Notes: a model not told the origin generated them from the letters alone. Shown: positions 1 to 7,593, counted from the stretch's first letter. The stretch: 13,175 nt of DNA from Accumulibacter sp. (GCA_031284185.1 JAITAJ010000190.1:1-13175), one strand, 5' to 3'. A program made the numbers and translations.

Positions 1-138
1 GGTCTGAACGAGGCGCAATCGACCATTGCCCGTAAGGCGTTGGACGAAGGTCTATCGCTGGAGATGGTGATGACGATTACCGGCCTGCCTCGAGCCGAAA
101 TACTGCGGCTTCAAACCGAGCCGCAAACCCGGCACTGA
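1..138 (+). CDS. C-terminal fragment, possibly of an Rpn-family nuclease/transposase
   Basis: The frame is open from the first base of the window to TGA at 136-138, giving 45 residues; the start lies outside. The visible end reads as a short helical segment (ARKALDEGLSLEMVMTITGL) followed by a polar tail. That pattern, an 'A.K.L..G.S.E.I..ITGL' motif, is typical of the C-termini of Rpn/YhgA-like recombination-promoting nuclease/putative transposase proteins (PD-(D/E)XK fold), known from family knowledge. No catalytic part is visible, so the call rests on this one motif. It is followed by about 260 bp without a convincing gene. Confidence 0.4.
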   Translation, partial: GLNEAQSTIARKALDEGLSLEMVMTITGLPRAEILRLQTEPQTRH

Positions 139-399
139 CCCGTTTGACGTGACGAAAGCGCCGCTCGCGGGGGTGTCTTCACGGCTCCGTACGGGCGGCG
201 TCTCGTCTTCAATCTTCCGTCATTGCCGACACCCAGCCAGCCACGGAAAATTCCTGGCCGGCCGGTTTCCGCGAGACTGCCCATTCTTGCGATAGTGGGC
301 GCACGGCATTTCGCGCAACGGCAATCCCTCCTCCGCTCTGAACGGCGGAAGACTCTTCATTCAGACGCCACACGCCGCAAACCCGTCCGCCTTCCGTCC
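139..399. other. Intergenic stretch, no gene supported
   Basis: Between the stop of the left-edge gene and the convergent stop of the MazG-like gene there is no ORF with recognisable content. A 64-residue minus-strand frame at 209-403 looks like chance. On the minus strand, immediately after the MazG-like stop, the bases read TGAGGACGGAAGGCGGACGG. This resembles the purine-rich arm of the dispersed repeat found elsewhere in the window, but it is too diverged to call a copy with confidence. Confidence 0.5.
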
Positions 400-759
400 T
401 CAAAACTGGCCGAGCTCGGTATATTTACGGCTGGAACCGAAGCACTTGTCCACCGGGTACTTCCGCGCGTTCTTTTCGAGCTTTGCCGCCGCCGCCCGCA
501 ACAGGTCGAAGCCGCCTTTCTCGGCGATCAGCAACAAATAGAGCAGAACGTCGGCGCACTCGTCCCGCAGCGCTTCCATCCGGCGATCGTCCTCGAACAT
601 GGCGGTGATTTCGAGGTCGTCCTTCCACTGCGTCAGCTCCAAAAGCTCGGAGGCTTCGAGATTGAGCGAGACGATCAGGTTGCGCAGAGTATGGAACCGC
701 GCCCAGTCGCGCTCGTCGCGGAATTCCACCAGCGCCCGCGTCAGCGCCTCGATGCTCAT
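400..759 (-). CDS. MazG-like/dCTPase-like nucleotide pyrophosphohydrolase
   Basis: A 119-residue all-alpha NTP pyrophosphohydrolase of the MazG/RS21-C6 type. These enzymes hydrolyse (d)NTPs to NMP plus pyrophosphate and clean the nucleotide pool; cytosolic action is expected. The metal-binding ExxE...ExxD signature is visible as E35-x-x-E38 (EASE) and E67-x-x-D70 (ECAD), each followed by a hydrophobic helix. The family's usual terminal motif RKYTEL is present at residues 111-116, followed by three residues. I chose ATG at 759 because family members begin about here; a TTG at 768 would add three residues. No clear Shine-Dalgarno is visible. It follows the lyase gene by 15 nt, so coupled translation is likely. 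The substrate cannot be told from sequence alone. Confidence 0.85.
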   Translation of the reverse strand: MSIEALTRALVEFRDERDWARFHTLRNLIVSLNLEASELLELTQWKDDLEITAMFEDDRRMEALRDECADVLLYLLLIAEKGGFDLLRAAAAKLEKNARKYPVDKCFGSSRKYTELGQF

Positions 760-774
760 GCGCGTCAAGGCGGA

Positions 775-1755
775 TCAGAAAAAGCGCCGCAGCGCTTCTG
801 GCGGCAGCGTCATGCCGGTGGCGCGCGCGCGCGCCAGCAGTTCCCAATAATAGCGGTAGGACGCCCGGTCGTGGAGCAGTCCCTCGTGGGCGATCGGCGC
901 CCAATCCTTGTCCTGCGCGGCGACGATGATGGAAACGGCTTGCTCGACCTCGGAAAAATCGGGACGCATGGCCTCGACGATCGGGATGATCTGCTTGGGG
1001 TGGATGCTCCACATGCGCAGGAAACCGAACTCGTTGCGCGCGCGCAGCGCGTTGTCGTGGACCACGTCCATGTCCTTCAGCTCGGTAGTGACGTTATGCG
1101 TCGGCACCACGCCGTTGCCGAGGGCCGCCGTGGCGATCTCGCACTTGGCGCGGGCCACCAGCGGGTGGCTGAACTGACCGGGACTCTTCATCGCCGCCCC
1201 TGGAATCGCGCCGTGATGGTCGGAAACGAAATCCATCAGGCCGAAATCGATCGATTCGACGCCCGGCATGGCGGCGATCTCCCAGACCTCATGCAGCGCG
1301 CCCAGGGTTTCGATCAGCACATGCGCGGGGATCTCGCGCCCAAGGCCGATTCGTGATTCGACACCGCGCAGGTAGGCGATCTGCGCGCGAACGTCCCCGG
1401 CGCCGCGCGGTTTGGGCAAGGTGATGAACGGCAGGCGGGCGCCGGCAATCGACACGATGATCTCGATATCCTCCCGCCAATGCGCATGGGTGAAATCGTG
1501 CACCCGGGCGGCGACGCGCCCGTGCCGGTTATCGTCACTCATGATGATGCCCGCCGCCATTTCGGCGTGCTCGCGCTCGGCGCCGGCGCGGGCGCCGTCT
1601 TCGCAATCGCAGGTGATGTCGAAGATCGGCCCCAGTTCATTTTGAAGCTGGAGCGCTTTTTTCATCAGCTTCTCGGAACCTGCGTAATGGTCGACCGCAG
1701 GCAGGATGGGAAAGGGTTTCTCGCCGGGGAAGAGAACGTCGCTGGGGTGTCGCAT
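775..1755 (-). CDS. HpcH/HpaI aldolase/citrate lyase family protein (CoA ester lyase)
   Basis: A 326-residue TIM-barrel protein of the CitE/malyl-CoA lyase superfamily, which cleaves or forms CoA thioesters such as citryl-, malyl- or methylmalyl-CoA using Mg2+. Visible marks are the early CDCEDG block (residues 49-54), the metal-ligand region IET (E149), IDFGLMDF (169-176) and the late SIHPKQI motif (250-256). The length is that of the stand-alone CoA ester lyases, not of a citrate lyase complex subunit, and no citD/citF/citG genes are nearby. ATG at 1755 is preferred over an upstream in-frame start at 1788 because GGAG lies 7 nt ahead of it (complement of 1763-1766). The upstream region is occupied by the repeat block starting at 1801. 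Exact substrate unknown. Confidence 0.85.
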   Translation of the reverse strand: MRHPSDVLFPGEKPFPILPAVDHYAGSEKLMKKALQLQNELGPIFDITCDCEDGARAGAEREHAEMAAGIIMSDDNRHGRVAARVHDFTHAHWREDIEIIVSIAGARLPFITLPKPRGAGDVRAQIAYLRGVESRIGLGREIPAHVLIETLGALHEVWEIAAMPGVESIDFGLMDFVSDHHGAIPGAAMKSPGQFSHPLVARAKCEIATAALGNGVVPTHNVTTELKDMDVVHDNALRARNEFGFLRMWSIHPKQIIPIVEAMRPDFSEVEQAVSIIVAAQDKDWAPIAHEGLLHDRASYRYYWELLARARATGMTLPPEALRRFF

Positions 1756-1762
1756 GGCCGAT

Positions 1763-1766
1763 CTCC
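1763..1766 (-). promoter_or_regulatory. Ribosome binding site of the lyase gene
   Basis: The minus strand reads GGAG, 7 nt ahead of ATG at 1755. It decides this start over the in-frame start at 1788. Confidence 0.6.
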
Positions 1767-1920
1767 GAAAAAGAGAGAATCTTATCACTCTGGCCGGAAC
1801 AGAGGACAGAAGACAGAAAACCGAAGACAGATGAGTTTGCGGCGCTGTCGCGCCGGAGAAATGGAGGGAAAACCGAGCGATCGGGTTCAGAGGACAGAGG
1901 TTTGAGAAGACAGAAGACAG

Positions 1921-1942
1921 AAAAACCCATCGCTCGGTTTTT
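1921..1942. terminator. Terminator-like palindrome, both directions
   Basis: AAAAACC (1921-1927) pairs with GGTTTTT (1936-1942) across an 8-nt loop, giving a short hairpin with a T-run on either strand. It could end polA transcripts running leftward, but it lies about 270 nt after the polA stop. The stem is short and AT-rich at its base, so strength is uncertain. Confidence 0.4.
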
Positions 1943-1953
1943 CCATCTCACTC

Positions 1954-2214
1954 GGCGCGAAGCGCCCAAACTTATCTATCTTCTGTCCTCTCAAGCCTCT
2001 GTCCTCTGGACGGCGCGAAGCGCCCAAACTCATCTATCTTCTGTCCTCTCAAGCCTCTGTCCTCTGAACCCCATCGCTCGGTTTTCTGTCCTCTGGACGG
2101 CGCGAAGCGCCCAAACTTATCTATCTTCTGTCCTCTCAAGCCTCTGTCCTCTGGACGGCGCGAAGCGCCGCAAGCCAATCTGTCTTCTGTCCTCTCAAAC
2201 CCTCTGTCCTCTGA
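1954..2214 (+). repeat. Tandem 58-bp repeat array with GGCGCGAAGCGCC hairpins
   Basis: Four units begin with the same 13-base hairpin (5-bp stem, GAA loop) at 1954, 2012, 2099 and 2157. Spacings are 58, 87 and 58 bp; the long one carries 29 extra bases containing the CATCGCTCGGTTTT module. Each unit continues with CAAACT.ATCTATCTT and two CTGTCCTCT blocks 16 bp apart. The first three units are nearly identical, which suggests recent duplication; the fourth is more diverged and ends at 2214, the base before the polA stop codon. Confidence 0.9.
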
Positions 2215-4932
2215 TCAGTGCGCCTCGTCCCAGTTGATCCCGACGCCGACTTCGACCACCAGCGGCACATCGAGCCTGACGACCTCCGTCATCAGCGGCG
2301 GCAGCGCGGCGCGCGCCTCGCTCAGTTCGTCATCCGGCACTTCCAGCACCAGTTCGTCGTGGACTTGCAGGATCAGCCGGGTACGCAATTTTTCACGGTC
2401 GATCCAGGATTGCACGGCGATCATCGCCAGCTTGATCAGATCCGCCGCCGTTCCCTGCATCGGCGCGTTGATCGCCGCGCGCTCGGCGCTCTGGCGCCGG
2501 GCGTACTGCGACGTCATGATGTCCGGCAGCCATAGGCGGCGACCGAAAACGGTCTCGACGTAGCCGTTGATCTTGGCCGTGTTGCGCGTGCTTTCCATGT
2601 ATCTGGCGACGCCGGGATAGCGCGTGAAGTAACGCTCGATGTAATTCTGGGCCGCGCGGCGCTCGATGCCGAGCTCCCGCGCCAGACCGAAGGCGCTCAT
2701 GCCATAGATCAGCCCGAAATTGATGACCTTGGCCACGCGCCGCTGCTCCGGGCCGATCTCGTCCGGAGAGACGCCGAAGATTTCCGCCGCCGTGGCGCGA
2801 TGGACGTCTTCGCCATGAGCAAAGGCTTCGGCAAGACGCGCGTCGTTCGACAGGTGCGTCATGATGCGCAACTCGATCTGCGAGTAGTCCGCCGAGACGA
2901 TGCTGGCGCCCGCCGGCGCGATGAAGGCCGAACGGATGCGCCGCCCCTCGGCGGTGCGCACCGGGATGTTCTGGAGATTGGGATCGCTCGAAGCCAGCCG
3001 CCCGGTGACGGCGATCGCCTGGGCGAAATTGGTGTGCACCCGCCCGGTCTGCGCATTGACCATCCTCGGCAGCTTGTCGGTGTAGGTGCCCTTCAGCTTG
3101 GCGAGCTGGCGCGATTCGAGCAGTACCTTCGGCAAGGGGTAGTCGAGCGCCAGTTCGGAGAGCACCTCTTCGTCGGTCGAGGGCGTGCCCAACGAGGTTT
3201 TCTTCCTGACCGGCAGACCGAGCTTGACGAACAGGATTTCGGCAAGCTGCTTCGGGGAACCGAGATTGAAGGACTGTCCGGCCAGTTCGTAGGCCTGCCT
3301 TTCCAGTTCCATCAGGCGTTTGCCGAGTTCCTCGTTATGCTGGCCGAGCCGATTCGTGTCGATCAGCACGCCAGTGCGTTCCAGGCGGTAGAGTATCTCG
3401 CGCAGCGGAATCTCGATCTCGCCGTAGATGCGGGCAAGCCCTTCGTCGTCGGCGATCCTCGGAAACAGGTTGGCATGAAGGCGCAGGCAAAGGTCGGAAT
3501 CCTCGGCGCTGTATTCCGCGGCCTTGGCGATGTCCACCTGGTTGAAGCCGATCTGGCTCACGCCCCTGCCGCACAGGTCTTCAAAGGCGATCGTTTCGAG
3601 TCCGAGGTGGCGCCGCGCGAGCCGCCCGAGGTCGTGGCCGCGCACGCCGGAACGGCCCGCTTCGAGCACGTAGGATTGCAGCAGGGTGTCGTGTTCGACG
3701 CCGGCGAGCGCGATGCCGTGGTTGGCGAAGACGTGCTGGTCATACTTGAGGTTCTGTCCGATCTTGGCGTGTCGCGGCGATTCGAGCCAGTCCTCGAGGC
3801 GCGCGAGCACCTCGTCGCGCGGCAACTGCGCCGGCGCGCCGGCGTAATCGTGCGCCAGCGGGATGTAGGCCGCCTCGCCGGGCGTGACGGCAAAGGAGAT
3901 GCCGACGATGCGCGCGGCGAACGGATCCAGGCTGGTCGTTTCGGTGTCGACGGCGGTCAGCGGCGCGGCTTCGATTTTCTTCAGCCAGACCTCGAAGGAC
4001 GGCCAGTCGAGGATCGTGACGTAGTTCTTTTCCAGTATCTGAAAAAACGAGCGCTGTTCCGGCGGCGCGACGGGCACTTCCGCCCGGATTTCCTTGAGCC
4101 ACGATTTCATTTCATAGCGCGTGAACAATTCGGTCAGCTTTTCGCGCTCGGGCAGGCGCGGCACGAGGTCTTCCGGACGGACCGGCAGATCGAGATCGCA
4201 GCGGATGGTCACCAGCCGCCGGCCGATCGGGAGAAAGTCGAGCGCGGCGCGCAGGTTTTCGCCGACCACGCCGCCGATGTCGGCCGCCGCGGCCATCACA
4301 CCGTCGAGCGAGCCGTATTGCGTCAACCATTTGACCGCCGTTTTCGGACCGACCTTGGCCACGCCCGGCACGTTGTCGACCGTGTCGCCGATCAGCGCCA
4401 GGTCATCGACGATGCGCGCCGGCGGCACTCCGAATTTCTCCAGCACGCCCGCCTCGTCGAACGTTTCGTTGCTCATCGTGTTGACCAGGGTGATCCGCGC
4501 GTCGACGATCTGCGCCAGATCCTTGTCGCCGGTCGATATCAGCACCTGGAGTCCCTGCGCGGCGGCGCGCCGGGCCAGCGTGCCGATCACGTCGTCCGCC
4601 TCCACGCCTCCGATGCTCAGGATGGGCCAGCCCAGGGCATCGGCGCCGGCATGGATCGGCATGATCTGGGCCACGAGATCGTCGGGCATCGGCGGCCGGT
4701 TCGCCTTATACTCGGGATACCAGTCGCTGCGGAACGTCTTGCCCTTGGCGTCGAAAACGCAGGCTCTGTAAACTACGTCCTGAGCCTTGGTTTCGGCGTC
4801 GAGCCGATGAAGCATGTTGAGTACGCCATAGAGCGCGCCCGTCGGTTCTCCCCGCGTGTTGCGCAGGTCCGGCATGGCGTGAAAGGCGCGGTAGAGATAC
4901 GACGATCCGTCGACCAGCAATAAAGTAGGCAT
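2215..4932 (-). CDS. polA: DNA polymerase I
   Basis: A complete 905-residue DNA polymerase I, used for Okazaki-fragment processing and repair synthesis. The 5'-nuclease domain starts at the N-terminus (LLLVDGSSYLYRAFHA) and holds the acidic runs EADDVIG and STGDKDLAQ. The 3'-5' exonuclease domain keeps D329 and E331 in AVDTET, so proofreading is probably active. The polymerase domain shows motif A SADYSQIELR (D682), the O-helix RRVAKVINFGLIYG and motif C VHDE (D859). These lie 23 residues below the E. coli catalytic aspartates, matching the difference in total length. ATG at 4932 gives the conserved N-terminus. The start is only 17 bp from the divergent LOG-family start, so its promoter should lie inside that gene. 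The stop abuts repeat block A. Confidence 0.98.
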   Translation of the reverse strand: MPTLLLVDGSSYLYRAFHAMPDLRNTRGEPTGALYGVLNMLHRLDAETKAQDVVYRACVFDAKGKTFRSDWYPEYKANRPPMPDDLVAQIMPIHAGADALGWPILSIGGVEADDVIGTLARRAAAQGLQVLISTGDKDLAQIVDARITLVNTMSNETFDEAGVLEKFGVPPARIVDDLALIGDTVDNVPGVAKVGPKTAVKWLTQYGSLDGVMAAAADIGGVVGENLRAALDFLPIGRRLVTIRCDLDLPVRPEDLVPRLPEREKLTELFTRYEMKSWLKEIRAEVPVAPPEQRSFFQILEKNYVTILDWPSFEVWLKKIEAAPLTAVDTETTSLDPFAARIVGISFAVTPGEAAYIPLAHDYAGAPAQLPRDEVLARLEDWLESPRHAKIGQNLKYDQHVFANHGIALAGVEHDTLLQSYVLEAGRSGVRGHDLGRLARRHLGLETIAFEDLCGRGVSQIGFNQVDIAKAAEYSAEDSDLCLRLHANLFPRIADDEGLARIYGEIEIPLREILYRLERTGVLIDTNRLGQHNEELGKRLMELERQAYELAGQSFNLGSPKQLAEILFVKLGLPVRKKTSLGTPSTDEEVLSELALDYPLPKVLLESRQLAKLKGTYTDKLPRMVNAQTGRVHTNFAQAIAVTGRLASSDPNLQNIPVRTAEGRRIRSAFIAPAGASIVSADYSQIELRIMTHLSNDARLAEAFAHGEDVHRATAAEIFGVSPDEIGPEQRRVAKVINFGLIYGMSAFGLARELGIERRAAQNYIERYFTRYPGVARYMESTRNTAKINGYVETVFGRRLWLPDIMTSQYARRQSAERAAINAPMQGTAADLIKLAMIAVQSWIDREKLRTRLILQVHDELVLEVPDDELSEARAALPPLMTEVVRLDVPLVVEVGVGINWDEAH

Positions 4933-4937
4933 GATTC

Positions 4938-4941
4938 AGGA
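4938..4941 (+). promoter_or_regulatory. Ribosome binding site of the LOG-family gene
   Basis: AGGA lies 8 nt ahead of ATG 4950, inside the 17-bp gap shared with the divergent polA start. It supports this start over the internal ATG at 5004. Confidence 0.55.
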
Positions 4942-4949
4942 CACGAGCA

Positions 4950-5675
4950 ATGAGCGAAAAAGACAAGATTCCCCCCCTGGCGGATCCCGACGCCTCGAAA
5001 TTCATGGTCTCGCAGGAAGCCTGGCGGGTGTTCGGCATTATGTCAGAGTTCGTCGAAGCCGCGCAGCGGCTGGCGGAAATCCGTCCGGCGGTGTCGATCT
5101 TCGGCAGCGCGCGCATACGGCCCGACTCTTCCTATTACCGGCTCGCCGAGACGATTGCCCAACGGCTTTCGGATGCCGGCTTCTCGGTCATTTCGGGCGG
5201 CGGCCCCGGCATCATGGAGGCGGCCAACAAAGGGGCCTACCGGGGCCGGTCGCCGAGCGTCGGACTGAACATCCAGTTGCCGCACGAGCAGCAGACCAAC
5301 AACTATCAGGACATCTCGCAGACTTTCCGCCACTTCTTCGCGCGCAAATACATGTTCGTGCGCTTCGCCAGCGCCTATGTGGTCATGCCCGGCGGTTTCG
5401 GCACGCTCGACGAATTGCTCGAAGCGCTGACCCTGGTGCAGACCGGCAAGAGCCGGAAAATCCCGATCATCCTGGTCCATGAGCCTTTCTGGCGCGGCCT
5501 GATCGACTGGTTCAGGACGACGCTGATCGCCGAGCGGATGATCGATCCGAAAGACATCGGGCTGATCCAGGTCATCGACGATCCGCAAGAAGTGGTCGAG
5601 GCCATCTTCAGGCATTATGAGCGGCGCGGTTTTTCCCAGCCGTCGATGGAACGGGAGAAGTTGCTCGATTTGTAA
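4950..5675 (+). CDS. TIGR00730 family Rossmann-fold protein (LOG family)
   Basis: A 241-residue protein of the LOG/lysine-decarboxylase-like family. Characterised members hydrolyse nucleoside 5'-monophosphates to base plus ribose 5-phosphate (cytokinin-activating or nucleotide-salvage enzymes). The two signature blocks are visible: SGGGPGIMEAANKGA (82-96), which binds phosphate, and PGGFGTLDE (147-155), the catalytic PGGxGTxxE motif. The N-terminal 45 residues form the extension seen in the longer proteobacterial type. Nothing shows whether it makes cytokinins or simply recycles nucleotides; the latter is more likely for a bacterium without plant-associated genes nearby. It is divergent from polA, and a DUF2782 gene follows 38 nt after its stop. 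Confidence 0.9.
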   Translation: MSEKDKIPPLADPDASKFMVSQEAWRVFGIMSEFVEAAQRLAEIRPAVSIFGSARIRPDSSYYRLAETIAQRLSDAGFSVISGGGPGIMEAANKGAYRGRSPSVGLNIQLPHEQQTNNYQDISQTFRHFFARKYMFVRFASAYVVMPGGFGTLDELLEALTLVQTGKSRKIPIILVHEPFWRGLIDWFRTTLIAERMIDPKDIGLIQVIDDPQEVVEAIFRHYERRGFSQPSMEREKLLDL

Positions 5676-5681
5676 TACAAT
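5676..5681 (+). promoter_or_regulatory. Possible -10 element ahead of the DUF2782 gene
   Basis: TACAAT directly follows the LOG-family stop codon and lies 32 nt before the DUF2782 start at 5714. No good -35 hexamer is visible at 16-18 bp, so this is weak. Confidence 0.25.
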
Positions 5682-5713
5682 CCGCCGTGATCGCCCGACC
5701 GGATATTTTTGCC

Positions 5714-6043
5714 ATGCGCTTTCTCATTTTCTTCGTCACGCTGTTTCTTGCCGCCGTTCCGGCCCGGTCTCAGCCCGCCGAGACGCCCGACGACATGTCC
5801 AGGCCGCCGGCCCTGGTTCCGCTGGACGATTCGATGGAGCCGCAGGTCACCATCCGCCAGGGCGAAGACGGAACCATCGAGGAATACCGCGTGAATGGCC
5901 GCTTGTACGGGATGCGGGTCATCCCGCTGCGCGGCGAGCCGTACATCCTCATCGATCATCGCGGCGATGGCTCCTTCGTTCCCTTCGAAGGGCCGGGCAC
6001 GCCCGGCTTGAGTGTTCCGCAGTGGATCATCGGCACTTTCTGA
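5714..6043 (+). CDS. Secreted DUF2782-domain protein
   Basis: A 109-residue protein. Residues 1-19 form a signal peptide: a positive start (MR), a hydrophobic run FLIFFVTLFLAAV, then PARSQ as a likely cleavage zone. Export to the periplasm is expected. The mature part carries the DUF2782 pattern 'EPQVTIRQGEDGTIEEYRVNG' followed by a YGMRVIPLRGEPYILID stretch, a small beta-rich domain of unknown function. I chose ATG 5714, which puts the signal peptide at the very N-terminus, over GTG 5687; a GGA lies 10 nt ahead. DUF2782 genes commonly lie close to polA in Beta- and Gammaproteobacteria, often with a homoserine kinase gene that is absent here. Function unknown. Confidence 0.85.
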   Translation: MRFLIFFVTLFLAAVPARSQPAETPDDMSRPPALVPLDDSMEPQVTIRQGEDGTIEEYRVNGRLYGMRVIPLRGEPYILIDHRGDGSFVPFEGPGTPGLSVPQWIIGTF

Positions 6044-6070
6044 CAGAGATCGTTCCGGTTCGTGTTGGTT

Positions 6071-6076
6071 GGAGGA
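6071..6076 (+). promoter_or_regulatory. Strong ribosome binding site
   Basis: GGAGGA lies 10 nt ahead of ATG 6087 and fixes the start of the first membrane protein. The frame is open further upstream, from 6012, but that stretch overlaps the end of the DUF2782 gene. Confidence 0.7.
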
Positions 6077-6086
6077 ATTTCCGTTC

Positions 6087-6824
6087 ATGAGTCACTTTCC
6101 GATTCCGGCGCCGGCCTTTGATGGCCGCAGTCGCGCGGTTGAAATCGGCGCCGTCTTCGCGTGGCTGCGCCTGGGGTGGAATCTGTTCATGGCCGCTCCC
6201 GTCGCGTGGGTGGTGAGCATGCTGCTCATGATCGTCGCTTTCGTCGCGCTGACGATCGTGCCCTTGTTGGGGCCGCTGCTGGTCTGTCTGCTGCTGCCGG
6301 TGCTGGTGGCGGGAATGCTCGCCATGTGCCGAAAGGCGGCCAGCGGAGAAACGCCCGGATTGTCCGACCTGACCGTGGGCTTTGCCACGCGGACCACGCC
6401 GCTGATCCTGCTCGGCCTGATCTTCATGGCCGCCATGCTGGTCATCCACGTCGTCATGCTTCTTCTGCTCGGCGGTTCCGTGGCCGGTGGGCTGTTGCTT
6501 CCGAACGCCGTCGGAATCGGCATCCTGCTCGGCGGATCGCTGGCTACCCTGCTGCTCTCCTCGCTGCTCATCATTCCCCTGTGGATGGCCATGTGGTTCG
6601 CGCCGGCGCTGATCCTGTTCAACGGCGTGCCGCCGGTCGAAGCGTGCAAGATCAGCCTCGTGGCCTGCCTGAAAAATATTCTGCCCTTCCTGATCCTCGG
6701 CCTGATCGTGTTCGTCCTGATCTTCTTCGCCGCCTTGCCGGCCGGTCTCGGATTTCTCGTTCTTCTTCCCGTGCTGGCCGGAACGGCTCATGCTTCCTAC
6801 CAGGACATCTTCGTGGCCCATTGA
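6087..6824 (+). CDS. BPSS1780-type membrane protein, copy 1
   Basis: A 245-residue polytopic inner-membrane protein. After a soluble N-terminal stretch of about 30 residues come around six hydrophobic segments in three pairs: roughly 40-85, 110-145 and 150-180, then 200-235. The charged linker CRKAASGETPGLSDLTVGF after the first pair and the ending SYQDIFVAH match the BPSS1780 family, which is common in Betaproteobacteria and has no known function. The start is set by GGAGGA 10 nt upstream. A second, related gene follows after 10 nt, so the two are co-transcribed and may form a hetero-oligomer (inference). They share the motif SLVACLKN/SLVACLRN before the last pair. Confidence 0.85.
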   Translation: MSHFPIPAPAFDGRSRAVEIGAVFAWLRLGWNLFMAAPVAWVVSMLLMIVAFVALTIVPLLGPLLVCLLLPVLVAGMLAMCRKAASGETPGLSDLTVGFATRTTPLILLGLIFMAAMLVIHVVMLLLLGGSVAGGLLLPNAVGIGILLGGSLATLLLSSLLIIPLWMAMWFAPALILFNGVPPVEACKISLVACLKNILPFLILGLIVFVLIFFAALPAGLGFLVLLPVLAGTAHASYQDIFVAH

Positions 6825-6834
6825 TTTTCATTCC

Positions 6835-7593
6835 ATGCAAGTATCGATACTACCGGCCAGCCGAGGCCCGCGCTGGCTCGTCGAAGGTTTCGCCATCTTC
6901 TGGCGCAAACCCGCCCTGTTGAGCTTTCTGGTGCTCGGCTACTGGCTGACGATGGCCGTCATCTCGGCGGCCCCGGTAGTCGGCCAGATGATCAGTTTTC
7001 TGCTGATCCCGGCTTTCTCGGTCAGCATGATGAACGCCTGCCGGCGGATCGACAGAAAAGAGGAACTGCCGCCGCAGGTTCTCTTTTCGGGCTTTCACCG
7101 CAACCTGCGAGCGCTGCTCAATCTCGGCGTCATTTACATCCTCTCCACGCTGGCGATTCTCTGCCTGTCCTCCCTGTTCGACGGCGGACTGCTGTTTCGC
7201 ATCATGCTCACGGGCAAGGTGCAGGCTGGCGAGGTGCTGAACGACACCGCCGTGCTGATTTCCGCGCAACTGGTCATCGTCCTGCTCATTCCGCTGATCC
7301 TGGCCTTCTGGTTCGCTCCCCTCCTGGTGGCGTGGCACGACATGTCCACCGGCAAGTCGCTGTTTTTCAGCCTGGTGGCCTGTCTGCGGAATTGGCGTCC
7401 CTTTCTGCTGTATTCGCTGACCGTCGCCGTCATCGGCATGTTCGTCCACCTGATCGACGCCGGCAACAATGCCGGCCCGCTGCTGCCGACCATGATCACC
7501 GTGACGACCAGCCTGATCCTCCTGCCGACCCTGTACGCCAGCTTCTACATCAGCTACCGCGACATATTCGCCGGCGCGCAAAATGTCCCCTGA
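6835..7593 (+). CDS. BPSS1780-type membrane protein, copy 2
   Basis: A 252-residue polytopic membrane protein, paralogous to the gene before it. It opens with the family motif RGPRWLVEGFAIFWRKP, then a hydrophobic pair, the linker ACRRIDRKEELPPQVLFSGF, further paired segments, FSLVACLRNWRPF and the ending SYRDIFAG. This copy keeps the 'W...G...F...P' N-terminal motif that copy 1 has only in altered form (VFAWLRLGWNLFMAAP). ATG 6835 is 10 nt after the previous stop and lacks a good ribosome binding site, so translation is probably coupled. The end overlaps the nadD start by 11 nt, tying it to the nadD operon. Function unknown. Confidence 0.85.
   Translation: MQVSILPASRGPRWLVEGFAIFWRKPALLSFLVLGYWLTMAVISAAPVVGQMISFLLIPAFSVSMMNACRRIDRKEELPPQVLFSGFHRNLRALLNLGVIYILSTLAILCLSSLFDGGLLFRIMLTGKVQAGEVLNDTAVLISAQLVIVLLIPLILAFWFAPLLVAWHDMSTGKSLFFSLVACLRNWRPFLLYSLTVAVIGMFVHLIDAGNNAGPLLPTMITVTTSLILLPTLYASFYISYRDIFAGAQNVP

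Larger units (their letters stand above)
1801..2214. repeat. Foldback repeat block A between lyase and polA
   Basis: This 414-bp stretch is made almost wholly of repeat modules. The left end is purine-rich (AGAGGACAGAAGACAGA, 1801-1817) and is matched by its exact reverse complement at 2179-2195, so the block can fold back on itself. A degenerate inverted copy of the hairpin module lies at 1840-1854. Two copies of the ACCGAGCG palindrome lie at 1871-1886 and 1921-1942, and a third at 2067-2085. Four perfect copies of the hairpin GGCGCGAAGCGCC begin at 1954, 2012, 2099 and 2157. The right end reaches base 2214, directly against the polA stop codon at 2215-2217. No protein is supported, although open frames run through it because the repeats are tandem. 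Confidence 0.95.

Noticed and set aside
223..1356. 377-residue plus-strand frame
   Set aside because: It lies opposite the lyase and MazG-like genes, both recognised by motifs, and has no family resemblance.
1954..2214. Regularly spaced hairpin repeats that might be a CRISPR array
   Set aside because: The stretches between hairpins are nearly identical to each other, so they are not unique spacers. The spacing is 58/87/58 and no cas genes are near.
1902..2237. Open frames through the repeat block (111 residues on +, 68 on -) that look like a repeat protein
   Set aside because: They are open only because the tandem DNA units keep a frame. There is no start context, no known family, and the + frame runs into the polA end.
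2800..4923. 707-residue plus-strand frame opposite polA
   Set aside because: It is a long shadow frame in GC-rich sequence; PolA on the minus strand has all motifs and full length.
4950..5482. Overlapping plus-strand frame of 183 residues (from 4931) over the LOG-family gene
   Set aside because: The frame from 4950 carries both LOG signature motifs; the other frame has none.
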